64,000 bases of DNA, from the NCBI RefSeq assembly GCF_014199625.1, contig NZ_JACHNY010000006.1, positions 62,001-126,000 of the forward strand, in the 5' to 3' direction. The position numbers and the translations under genes are program-made. The stretch is from Sphingomonas abaci. GTDB taxonomy: Bacteria > Pseudomonadota > Alphaproteobacteria > Sphingomonadales > Sphingomonadaceae. Shown piece after piece: positions 46,554-54,471 of the stretch (position 1 is its first letter; each line of letters begins with the position of its first letter). Under the pieces are notes generated by a model that had not been told where the DNA came from, did not search any database, and saw only the letters and a program-made list of their open reading frames with translations.

Positions 46554-47152
46554 GCCTCGACCGGTTCGACCAGCACGGCGAGCGGTCCCTTGCGGCCATC
46601 GACCACGCGCGCGCGCAGCGGCTGGTCCGGCTCCACCATCATCACGCCGCCGCGCCGCAACGTCTCCATGTGCACGAAGACATCCGCGCCGTCGCTGGCC
46701 CGGACAAGAAAGCCGTAGCCCTTCAACCGGTTGAACCATTTGACTATTGTAGCCTCGAACGGCCCGGCGCGGTCGATCAGCCCGACCGGATCGACCCGGT
46801 CCGTGCCCGCGCGCGGCCGCGGCGCGGCGGGCTCCTCCACCGCCTCGGACAGGTCGATCGCCAGCACCTCCCGCGCCTGATAGCCGCGCCCGCGCTGCAC
46901 CGCCCGCGCCTCGACCCGCGCCCCCTCGGGCAGGCTGCGGCGGCCATGCGCCTGCAGGACGCTGAAATGGACCAGCACGTCTCCGATCGACGGATCGTCG
47001 GACACGGCGAAGCCGAACCCGCGCGTCACGTCGAACCATTTGATGACGCCGCTGATCGCGACCCCGTCATCCTCGACCGGAGCGCTGGCCGATCCGTCAC
47101 TCGCTACGTTGCCCCTGTCGGGCACGCTCCCACCTTGCGTGTCCAATTGCAT
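46550..47152 (-). CDS. Protein with two cold-shock domains
   Basis: A 200-residue protein with two cold-shock domains (about residues 33-95 and 130-195). Both carry the RNP1-like motifs: ISGVIKWFDVTRGFGFAVSD and VLVHFSVLQ in the first, EATIVKWFNRLKGYGFLVRA and VFVHMETLRR in the second. Such tandem CSD proteins (CspD/CsdA-type in Caulobacter and sphingomonads) bind RNA or single-stranded DNA. The linker is charged and Pro-rich. It is translationally coupled to the DUF192 gene downstream. Start ATG 47152 is clear. Confidence 0.93.
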   Translation of the reverse strand: MQLDTQGGSVPDRGNVASDGSASAPVEDDGVAISGVIKWFDVTRGFGFAVSDDPSIGDVLVHFSVLQAHGRRSLPEGARVEARAVQRGRGYQAREVLAIDLSEAVEEPAAPRPRAGTDRVDPVGLIDRAGPFEATIVKWFNRLKGYGFLVRASDGADVFVHMETLRRGGVMMVEPDQPLRARVVDGRKGPLAVLVEPVEA

Positions 47153-47175
47153 AAGTCACCCCTGACGGTGCCTTG

Positions 47176-47751
47176 CTACCATGGTTCGCCTTCGTCGCAA
47201 TGCACAAGCGTTGCGAGATCGTTAATTTCCGGCAGCGCGCCGGGCGGCGTCTCGACGATCCGGCGGGCAAGCGCGAAGCCGTGGCCTGCCCGCACCATTG
47301 CGGCGATCTGCTTCTGCCGGCGGGCGGGGTCGGGGGGTTCGGCGGCGAAGGGACCGATCCGCTTGCGCCGCGCGAAGGCCAGCGCACTTGCCCCCTCCCC
47401 TTCGGCGGCGATGCTCCGGGCGGGAGCGGCATCGGCTTCGTCGACCCGCGCCTGGCGCAGCGCATCGGCGACGCGATTCGCGCCGAACCCCCGTCGGGTC
47501 AGCGCCGCCGCCTTGCTCTCGGCGTAGAGGCGATCGTCGACATAGCCCAGCCCCGCCATCCGCTCGGCCACCGCCGCCGGGTCGACCGGATCGCCCTGCC
47601 AGCCCCGCTCGCGAATCTTGCGGCGCAGATAATCGGCCAGTTTCCCGCGGGTCGTGGCGAACCGCTCGACATAGCGGAGCGCCAGGCGATCGAGCGCCGC
47701 CGCGTCGAGCGGCGGCGGTGGCGTACGCGTTCGGGACCCTCTTGGCGGCAT
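47176..47751 (-). CDS. recX: RecX family regulatory protein
   Basis: A 191-residue helical protein. It contains DRLALRYVERFATTRGKLAD, YLRRKIRERGW, AERMAGLGYVDDRLYAESKA and LTRRGFGANRVADALRQARV, the three-helix repeats of RecX, which inhibits RecA filaments. The N terminus is basic (MPPRGSRTRTPPPPLD). I use the symbol because of the family; the length and low conservation are normal. The open frame extends far upstream only through other genes' shadows. Convergent neighbours are absent; it lies 23 bases after the cold-shock gene's start side, on the same strand. Confidence 0.85.
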   Translation of the reverse strand: MPPRGSRTRTPPPPLDAAALDRLALRYVERFATTRGKLADYLRRKIRERGWQGDPVDPAAVAERMAGLGYVDDRLYAESKAAALTRRGFGANRVADALRQARVDEADAAPARSIAAEGEGASALAFARRKRIGPFAAEPPDPARRQKQIAAMVRAGHGFALARRIVETPPGALPEINDLATLVHCDEGEPW

Positions 47752-47823
47752 TCGCCTTGATTGTGCCACATAGCCTAAGGAAGAGATAGCGTGACGAATT
47801 GCCCCCGAAGGACCTTGGCCTAG

Positions 47824-49572
47824 ATGACGACCGCTCCCAACCCCCAGTCCGCGCCGATTGCGACGCCGACCGAGGACGCGCTGCCGCGTCGCTATGCGAA
47901 TTTCGCGACGCTGGGCGAGGCGCTCGACTATGCCGCCACGGGCGTGCGCGGACTGAACTTCCACGACGCGCGGGGCACGCTGGTCCGCCCCTATCCTTTT
48001 GCAGAATTGCGTGACGACGCGATGACCATGGCGCGCCGGCTGATCGCGGCGGGCGTCGCTCCCCAGGACCGGATCGCGCTCGTCGCCGAGACCTCGGCCG
48101 AGTTCGCCGCGCTGTTCTTCGGCGTGGTCTATGCCGGCGCCTGGCCGGTTCCGCTGCCGCTGCCGACCTCGTTCGGCGGCCGCGACTCGTACATCGACCA
48201 GTTGCGCGTCCAGCTCGGCAGCTGCAACCCCAAGATGCTGATCTACCCGCCCGAGCTCGCCGATATGGCGAAGGCGGCGGCCGAGGCCTGCGGCGTCGCG
48301 GGAACCGACTGGACCAGCTTCGCCGAACAGCCCGCGCCCAACGTCGCGCTTCCGCAAGCGACGGCGGACGAGATCGCCTATCTGCAATATTCCAGCGGCT
48401 CGACCCGCTTCCCGCACGGCGTCGCGATCACGCACGAGGCGCTGCTCAACAACCTGGCGGCGCACAGCCATGGCATGGCGATCGGTCCGACCGACCGCTG
48501 CGTGTCCTGGCTGCCCTGGTATCACGACATGGGGCTGGTCGGCTGCTTCCTGTCGCCGGTCGCCAACCAGGTCTCGACCGATTATCTGAAGACCGAGGAT
48601 TTCGCGCGCCGGCCGCTCGCCTGGCTCGACCTGATCAGCCGCAACCAGGGGACCACCCTCTCCTATTCGCCGACCTTCGGCTATGACATTTGCGCGCGCC
48701 GCATGTCGTCGCAGACCAAGGCGTCGGAGCGCTTCGATCTGTCGCGCTGGCGCGTCGCCGGCAATGGCGCGGACATGATCCGCCCCGACGTCATGCAGAA
48801 GTTCGTCGACGCCTTCGCCGATGCCGGCTTCCAGGCCAGCGCCTTCCTGCCCTCCTATGGCCTGGCCGAGGCGACGCTGGCGGTATCGCTGATGCCGCCG
48901 GGCGAGGGCATCCGCGTCGAACTGGTCGAGGAGACCGAATTGTCGGGCGCCGACCGCGACGGCAACCGGCCCCAGCGTTTCCGCGCGATCGTCAACTGCG
49001 GCAAGCCGGTGCGCGACATGACCGTCGAGATCCGCGAGGAGGACGGCACGCCGCTGCCCGAGCGCGCGATCGGCAAGGTCTGGTGCAAGGGCCCGTCGGT
49101 GATGGTCGGCTATTTCCGCGATCCCGCCGCGACCGAGGCGTGCATGGCCGATGGTTGGCTGGATACCGGCGACATGGGCTATATGTCGGACGGCTACATC
49201 TACATCGTCGGCCGCGCCAAGGACATGATCATCGTCAACGGCAAGAACCACTGGCCGCAGGACATCGAATGGGCGGTGGAGCAGCTGCCCGGGTTCAAGG
49301 CCGGCGACATCGCCGCCTTCGCGATCACCACGCCGGGCGGCGAGGAGACGCCAGCGGTGCTGGTCCAGTGCCGGAGCAGCGACGATGCCGAGCGGGGCCG
49401 GCTGCGCGACGCGATCCGGGAGCGGGTGCGCTCGGTCACCGGCATGAACTGCGTGATCGAACTGATCCCGCCGCGCACGCTGCCGCGCACTTCCTCGGGC
49501 AAGCTGAGCCGCGCCAAGGCGCGCAACCTCTACCTCGCCGGCGAGATCAAGCCCTACGACATCGCCGCCTGA
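47824..49572 (+). CDS. Fatty acyl-AMP ligase (FAAL) or AMP-dependent synthetase
   Basis: A 582-residue adenylating enzyme. Motifs are LQYSSGSTRFPHGVAITHEA (A3), LPWYHDMGLVGCFLSPV, AFLPSYGLAEATLAVSL (A5), GWLDTGDMGYMSDGYIYIVG (A7) and RAKDMIIVNGKNHWPQDIEW (A8); the lysine of the catalytic loop is in LPRTSSGKLSRAKARN (near residue 560). The overall pattern (YxxSGSTR and GKNHWPQDIE) fits FAALs, which load acyl chains on acyl carrier proteins for lipid or polyketide synthesis. No carrier protein or synthase is next to it. In sphingomonads a FAAL is known in glycosphingolipid synthesis, but that link is inference. Confidence 0.88.
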   Translation: MTTAPNPQSAPIATPTEDALPRRYANFATLGEALDYAATGVRGLNFHDARGTLVRPYPFAELRDDAMTMARRLIAAGVAPQDRIALVAETSAEFAALFFGVVYAGAWPVPLPLPTSFGGRDSYIDQLRVQLGSCNPKMLIYPPELADMAKAAAEACGVAGTDWTSFAEQPAPNVALPQATADEIAYLQYSSGSTRFPHGVAITHEALLNNLAAHSHGMAIGPTDRCVSWLPWYHDMGLVGCFLSPVANQVSTDYLKTEDFARRPLAWLDLISRNQGTTLSYSPTFGYDICARRMSSQTKASERFDLSRWRVAGNGADMIRPDVMQKFVDAFADAGFQASAFLPSYGLAEATLAVSLMPPGEGIRVELVEETELSGADRDGNRPQRFRAIVNCGKPVRDMTVEIREEDGTPLPERAIGKVWCKGPSVMVGYFRDPAATEACMADGWLDTGDMGYMSDGYIYIVGRAKDMIIVNGKNHWPQDIEWAVEQLPGFKAGDIAAFAITTPGGEETPAVLVQCRSSDDAERGRLRDAIRERVRSVTGMNCVIELIPPRTLPRTSSGKLSRAKARNLYLAGEIKPYDIAA

Positions 49573-49589
49573 GGGCGATCGCCATCCCC

Positions 49590-49613
49590 CCGCCCCGGCA
49601 TCGACCGGGGCGG
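49590..49613. terminator. GC-rich hairpin between convergent genes
   Basis: CCGCCCCGG (49590-49598) pairs perfectly with CCGGGGCGG (49605-49613), a 9-bp stem with a six-base loop. It lies between the FAAL stop and the DUF3140 stop, so it could end both transcripts; there is no T tract. Confidence 0.45.
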
Positions 49614-49621
49614 AAGCCCGC

Positions 49622-49939
49622 CTATTTCAGCGGGTCATGCCCCCAATTCATCAGTGAATAGCGCCAGGCGGACTGCGCCTTGTCCTCGTCCGGCCCACCC
49701 TGGGCGAGGTGGCGATGCACATAGCCGACCACCTTTTTCATATGTGCATAGTCGTCGTCGGTCAGCTCTGCCTTCTTCTTGTGCTTGATCGCGACGATGC
49801 GTTCGCCCGAGTCATGGCCGACGCCCGTTCCGGACTCCTTGCTCTCGTCGGTCTTGAGCCACTTCTCCAGCTCGAACGGGGTCATGTTGACCGCCTCGCT
49901 GAATTCTTTCCAGACCTGATCATGCTCGGCATCGGCCAT
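49622..49939 (-). CDS. DUF3140 family protein
   Basis: A 105-residue soluble protein: VWKEFSEAVNMTPFELEKWL, KTDESKESG, HKKKAELTDDDYAHMKKVVG and YVHRHLAQGG then WRYSLMNWGHDP. This is the DUF3140 pattern (F-VNM-P-EL--WL ... H--G--IV). Function is unknown; it may bind DNA. The ATG at 49939 follows AGGAG. The longer open frames in other phases here are shadows. Confidence 0.88.
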   Translation of the reverse strand: MADAEHDQVWKEFSEAVNMTPFELEKWLKTDESKESGTGVGHDSGERIVAIKHKKKAELTDDDYAHMKKVVGYVHRHLAQGGPDEDKAQSAWRYSLMNWGHDPLK

Positions 49940-49992
49940 ACGCTGCTCCTCTTTCCGCCGCCGCCAACGTCCCGGCCGGGCGACGGTTGCGG

Positions 49993-50385
49993 TCAGGCGG
50001 CGAGCAGCGCCGCGATCGCCCGCTGGTAGACGAGCGCCGCCCGGACGAAGTCGACCAAGAAACCGATCCACATCGCCGCGACGATGGCGAGCGACGCCAG
50101 GTCGAGCCGCCAGACGCGGCGCCCATCGCCCTCGCGCAGCCAGGCCAGCGCATGGCCGACGCGCAGGCACACGAGGATCCAGGCCAGCAGCACCTGCGCC
50201 ACACCGGCCTGGCGTGCCAGCATCAGCAGCGGGATCAGCGCCAGCACCAGCAGCGGCGGCAGGAACGCGCCCGGCGCCTCGAACCCGCCCATTCCCCGCG
50301 TCCGCCGCACGAGCAGCGCGGACCAGAGCCCCAGCATCAGCGCGACGAGCGCAAAACCTGGCCAGAGGATGTGCAACAGGACCAT
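49993..50385 (-). CDS. MAPEG family membrane protein
   Basis: A 130-residue protein with four hydrophobic segments: VLLHILWPGFALVALMLGLW, FLPPLLVLALIPLLML, AQVLLAWILVCLRVGHALAW and LASLAIVAAMWIGFLVDFV. The segment LVCLRVGHALAWLREGD resembles the R-HA pattern of MAPEG (microsomal glutathione transferase-like) proteins. It lies 62 bases after the symporter-side gene on the same strand. The MAPEG call is from pattern only. Confidence 0.7.
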   Translation of the reverse strand: MVLLHILWPGFALVALMLGLWSALLVRRTRGMGGFEAPGAFLPPLLVLALIPLLMLARQAGVAQVLLAWILVCLRVGHALAWLREGDGRRVWRLDLASLAIVAAMWIGFLVDFVRAALVYQRAIAALLAA

Positions 50386-50445
50386 GAACCCAACCCCTCC
50401 AGCGACGCCCTGATAGTGATCGGGATCGGCGCAGGTTCCAGCCCG

Positions 50446-51756
50446 CTATTCCCCCGGTCGCAACGGATTGACGGCCATCACCGCCCCCGACAGCAGGAAG
50501 AAACCGAGCGGCACCAGCGCCACGGTCCAGCGCATGTCGGCCAGCGTCTCCGACGACTGGGCCACATTGGCGACATAGCCGGCCTTGCCGAAGCTCAACC
50601 CCAGGATCGCCGTCGCCAGCCCGATCGCCACGCGTTGCAGCAGCGCGGCCAGCCCGAACACGATGCCCTCGACCCGGACGCCGGTGGTGCGCTCGCCATA
50701 GTCGATCGTGTCGGGCAGCAGCGCCCAATAGGCGAAGTGCAGCCCCACGGTCGCCGCCTGCATGAAGATCAGGAAGCCCTGCATCGGCGCGATCCGGTCG
50801 ATGCCCAGGATCGCGAAACCGGTCAGCGCCGCGACGCACAGGCCGATCGCGACGAACCAGGCCCGCCTGGTGCCGGTGGCGCGCGCCAGCACCATCCACA
50901 CCGGCACCGCCGCCGCGCTGACCGCCAGCATCGCCGCCAGCGCGACCTGCCCCGCGCCCTCGCTGCCGAAGACATATTTGAAGTAATAGAGGACGGACTT
51001 GTTGAGGATGGTGGTCGCCGCGATCATCGCCATCATCGCCGCCGACAAGGTGACGAAGGCACGGTTGCGCGCCAGGCTGGCCAGACACCGCCCGATCGAT
51101 GGCCGCATCCCCGGCGCCGGCTCCGGCACCGCCAGCCGGGTCGTCGCCCCCACCGCCAGCAGGATCGCGGTCGCCAGCACCGCGAAAAGCAGCGCCGCGC
51201 CGAAATAGGCGCGGGGCCCGGCGCCCAGCAACCAGGTGCCGAGCCAGCTCGTCCCCAGCGCCACCGTCACCGCCGCGGCCGTCCCCGCCAGCATCCGCAG
51301 GCCGGCGACAAAGGCCCGGTCGTCACTGTCCGGGCTGACGCGCGCCGACAGCGCCAGATAGGGCACGTTGACGGCCGCATAGGCGGTGCGGAACAGCAGA
51401 TGCCCGGCCAGGATGAACAGGCTTGCCCCGCCGCCCGCGACCGGGGGCGGGGCATAGGCGAGCACGAAGCTCAGCCCCAGCGGCAGCGCGCCAGCCATGA
51501 TCGCGAACCGGCAGCGTTGACCGTCGCCATAGCGGTCGACCAGCACGCCAACCGCAAAGTTGGCGACCCCGTCCCAGATCGACGCCAAGAGATAGAGCGC
51601 GGCGGCGCGCTCCACCCCCAGGCCCAGCGCTTCGGTATAGTAGAAGAGCAGGTAGAGGAGCGCGCTCTGCCAGTAGAGGTTGAACGCGAAGTCACCGAAG
51701 GCGAACAGCGCCAGGCGCGGCTTGGACGGCCGCGCGCCCTGCCCCGCCCCGGTCAC
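50446..51756 (-). CDS. MFS/GPH-type sugar cation symporter
   Basis: A 436-residue permease with about 12 membrane helices. The N terminus LALFAFGDFAFNLYWQSALL then YLLFYYTEALGLG is typical of the glycoside-pentoside-hexuronide family, with SIWDGVANFAVGVLVDRYG as the first cytoplasmic loop. It should import mono- or oligosaccharides with a cation. The GTG start at 51756 overlaps the stop of the GH31 gene by GTGA, so hydrolase and importer are co-expressed. Confidence 0.88.
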   Translation of the reverse strand: MTGAGQGARPSKPRLALFAFGDFAFNLYWQSALLYLLFYYTEALGLGVERAAALYLLASIWDGVANFAVGVLVDRYGDGQRCRFAIMAGALPLGLSFVLAYAPPPVAGGGASLFILAGHLLFRTAYAAVNVPYLALSARVSPDSDDRAFVAGLRMLAGTAAAVTVALGTSWLGTWLLGAGPRAYFGAALLFAVLATAILLAVGATTRLAVPEPAPGMRPSIGRCLASLARNRAFVTLSAAMMAMIAATTILNKSVLYYFKYVFGSEGAGQVALAAMLAVSAAAVPVWMVLARATGTRRAWFVAIGLCVAALTGFAILGIDRIAPMQGFLIFMQAATVGLHFAYWALLPDTIDYGERTTGVRVEGIVFGLAALLQRVAIGLATAILGLSFGKAGYVANVAQSSETLADMRWTVALVPLGFFLLSGAVMAVNPLRPGE

Positions 51757-54218
51757 CGCGTCACGATCAGCCGGCCGCCGCCCGGCTGGTCGGGCAGCGT
51801 CACCGCCACCGTGCCGCTGCCCGGATCGAAGCGCGCGGCCTGCACCCGACCGCCCAGCGTCGCCCGCCCCTCGCGCACCCGGTCATGGACGATGACGGTC
51901 ATCGCCGTCCACCAGGGAGCGTAGCGCCCTTCGCGCGGGGCGAAATCGATCGTTACCCGGCCGTCGCCCGACACGCGGCAACTGACATGCTGGCGCAGGT
52001 AGTCGCCGCTGGCGAATCCCATCGAGTGGCCATCGTCGAAATACAGGTCCCCGGCGCAGTCCGGCCCCGGATAAACATGCAGCTCCAGCGGCCCCTGCGG
52101 CGTCTCCGTCGTGCTCTGCACCAGCGGCTGACGCGGCAGGATGGTGCCGGCACGCACGAAGACGGGCATCCGGTCGAGCCTCGGCGTCTCCATCAGCGTC
52201 AGGCTGGCGGTGCGCGCCGCGCCGGTCGCCTGGCTGGCCGACTGGACCGGCCCGTCGCCGCCCTGCACCTGGCCCTGCACCGGCCGCCCCGACCAATAGT
52301 CATACCAGCCGCCCGCCGGCAGGCAGATGTTGTAGCTTTGCAGGCTCTCCGGCCGGGGATTGCCGGCGACCAGCAGCTTGCCGCCCAGCGTCCAGGCCAT
52401 GCTCTGGTCGCAACTGGCCGAGGCGGCAGCCGGATAGTCGTAGAAGACCGGCCGCATGATCGGGTCGCCGCTGCGCGCGTTCAATTCCGCCAACCCATAG
52501 AGATAGGGCATCAGCCGATAGCGTTCCTCGACATAGCGACGGCGGATCGCCAGATGCTCCGGCCCATCGACCCAGGGTTCGGCGCGCGGCGTGTTCTTGG
52601 CGCTATGGTCCCGGAAAACGGGGGTGAAGGCGGCGACCTCGAACCATTTGGTCAGCAGGTCGGCGCTGGGGCCGCCGGTGAAGCCGCCGACATCCGCCGC
52701 GCTATAGGCGAAGCCGGACAGACCCAGATTGAGGAGCTGCTGCACCGACAGTTTCAGATGGTCCCAGCTCGACACATTGTCGCCGGTCCAGGTGACCGCA
52801 TATTTCTGCCCGCCGGCATAGCTGGCGCGGGTCATCACGAAGGCGCGCTCGTTCGGCCGCAGCGACCGCAACCCGTCATAGGTCGCGCGCGTGTTCTGCA
52901 TCCCGTAGACATTGTGCACCTCGGCATGGGTCGCGGTGCGGGGCGCGAAGCCGTCGCTGTCGATGCGGTGGACAGTGTCGAGCGGCATGGTCTTGGTCGG
53001 CGTCTCGAAGATCGCCGGCTCGTTCATGTCGTTCCACACCCCTGCGATGCCCCAGTCCACCTGCTGGCGGAACAGCCCGCCATACCAGTCGCGCGTCGAC
53101 TTGCGGGTGAAGTCGGGGAAGACCGAGGGGCCTGGCCAGACCGGCGCGACATAGGTCTTGCCGTCGGCGGCATGGACGAACTGGTCGCCCGCCACGCCGC
53201 TGTCATAGGGGGCATAGCCCTGGTCGGGCGCGCGGGCGACGTGCAGGTCGGTAATCGTCACCAGCTTGATCCCCTGCGTACCCAGGTCGCGCACCAGCCC
53301 GGCAATGTCGGGAAACGCCTTGGTATCGACGGTGAAGGGCCGGTTGCGATCCTGCCAGTCGATGTCGAGCCAGATCACGTCGGTCGGCACGCGCTCCTGC
53401 CGCAACCGGTCGGCGACGGCGCGCGTCTCCGTTGCGGTCATGTAGCTGTAGCGCGACTGCTGATAGCCGAGCGCCCATTGCGGCATCAACGGCGAGCGGC
53501 CGGTCAGGTCGCCGTACCGGCGCACCACTTCGGCGGTGGTTGGCCCGGCGATGACATAATAGTCGACCGGCCCGTCGGGTGCGCCCATCGCCAGCACATC
53601 GTCGTCGCGGTGGCCGAAGTCGAACCAGCTCCGCCAGCTATTGTCGAGGAACAGGCCGTAACTGCCCCCCGCCCCGCCGGTGGCGACGAAGAAGGGGATC
53701 GACTTGTAGATCGGATCGGTGGCGACGCCGAAGCCATAGGAATCGGTGTTCCAGTCGACGAAGCTGCCACCGCGCCGGTCGAGCGGGCCGGTCTTGTCGC
53801 CAAGGCCGTAATAATGCTCGGCCTGGGGCATCGCCTTTCTCAGCGTGAAGCCCTTGCCGTCGAACGCGACCGGCTGCGCCGCGTCGGCGACGATCACCTT
53901 GCCGGCCCGATCGGTGACGGTCAGCGCCAGCGTCCGCGGATCGACCACGACACGCAGCGCGCTGGTCGAGAAGCCGTTTGCACCCGGCTTGACGGCGGCG
54001 CGCAGCTTGCGCGTCTCGCTGTCGACCGCCCAGCTCGCATCCTCGGGGAAGCGGCCGTCGCGGGCGATGCGGACGCGCAGCGTCTCCGGGGTGAGCGCCA
54101 CCACCTGCATGGCGGCGGTGGCGCCTCGCACCTCGACGCCACCCGCGATGGGCGTCACCTGCGCCATGGCCGGGGCTGCAACGACCATGGCCGGCAGCAG
54201 CCAATATCCCTTTTTCAT
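51753..54218 (-). CDS. GH31 family glycoside hydrolase (alpha-glucosidase or alpha-xylosidase)
   Basis: An 821-residue enzyme with an N-terminal signal peptide (MKKGYWLLPAMVVAAPAMA) and the GH31 layout: an N-terminal beta domain, a catalytic barrel with the nucleophile Asp in GVWNDMNEPAIF (near residue 396) and the acid/base Asp in WTGDN (near 473), and C-terminal beta domains. GLGDKTGPLDRRGG and WLDIDWQDRNRPFT are also family motifs. It would act in the periplasm or at the surface. Substrate (alpha-glucan or xylosyl side chains) cannot be told from sequence alone; the neighbours point to xyloglucan-like oligosaccharides. Confidence 0.93.
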   Translation of the reverse strand: MKKGYWLLPAMVVAAPAMAQVTPIAGGVEVRGATAAMQVVALTPETLRVRIARDGRFPEDASWAVDSETRKLRAAVKPGANGFSTSALRVVVDPRTLALTVTDRAGKVIVADAAQPVAFDGKGFTLRKAMPQAEHYYGLGDKTGPLDRRGGSFVDWNTDSYGFGVATDPIYKSIPFFVATGGAGGSYGLFLDNSWRSWFDFGHRDDDVLAMGAPDGPVDYYVIAGPTTAEVVRRYGDLTGRSPLMPQWALGYQQSRYSYMTATETRAVADRLRQERVPTDVIWLDIDWQDRNRPFTVDTKAFPDIAGLVRDLGTQGIKLVTITDLHVARAPDQGYAPYDSGVAGDQFVHAADGKTYVAPVWPGPSVFPDFTRKSTRDWYGGLFRQQVDWGIAGVWNDMNEPAIFETPTKTMPLDTVHRIDSDGFAPRTATHAEVHNVYGMQNTRATYDGLRSLRPNERAFVMTRASYAGGQKYAVTWTGDNVSSWDHLKLSVQQLLNLGLSGFAYSAADVGGFTGGPSADLLTKWFEVAAFTPVFRDHSAKNTPRAEPWVDGPEHLAIRRRYVEERYRLMPYLYGLAELNARSGDPIMRPVFYDYPAAASASCDQSMAWTLGGKLLVAGNPRPESLQSYNICLPAGGWYDYWSGRPVQGQVQGGDGPVQSASQATGAARTASLTLMETPRLDRMPVFVRAGTILPRQPLVQSTTETPQGPLELHVYPGPDCAGDLYFDDGHSMGFASGDYLRQHVSCRVSGDGRVTIDFAPREGRYAPWWTAMTVIVHDRVREGRATLGGRVQAARFDPGSGTVAVTLPDQPGGGRLIVTR

Positions 54219-54325
54219 ACCCTCTCCCGTCGCTTGTCCCGCGAATCATCCGGGATCGGGCTATAGCCGCAGGGCGTCCGGGCCGTGAGGTTCGTGAAAT
54301 CGTATGCATGGCAACGGTCGCCAAT

Positions 54326-54470
54326 TCCCCCCTGCACGGGACGGGGGACCGCCGCGTCAGCGGTGGTGGAGGGGCGTCACCGGTGGCGACGATGCGCAGA
54401 CGCTGCGGCATCGACACCCCTCCGTCAGGCCTTCGGCCTGCATTCCCCTGCGAGGGGCGGGTTTCAACCC
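54326..54470. repeat. Palindromic intergenic element (REP-like)
   Basis: This stretch between the GH31 and GH3 genes is a chain of small inverted repeats: a CCCCC/GGGGG pair (54327-54347), ACCGC/GCGGT, GGAGGGGCGTC with GACACCCCTCC, CAGGCCTTCGGCCTG, and CCCCTGCGAGGGG. Elements with the same look (stems around CCCCTCCGTCAGG and CCCCTGC) are scattered between genes in sphingomonads. Only one copy lies in this window. It may act as a terminator or RNA-processing site. Confidence 0.6.
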
Positions 54471-54471
54471 C

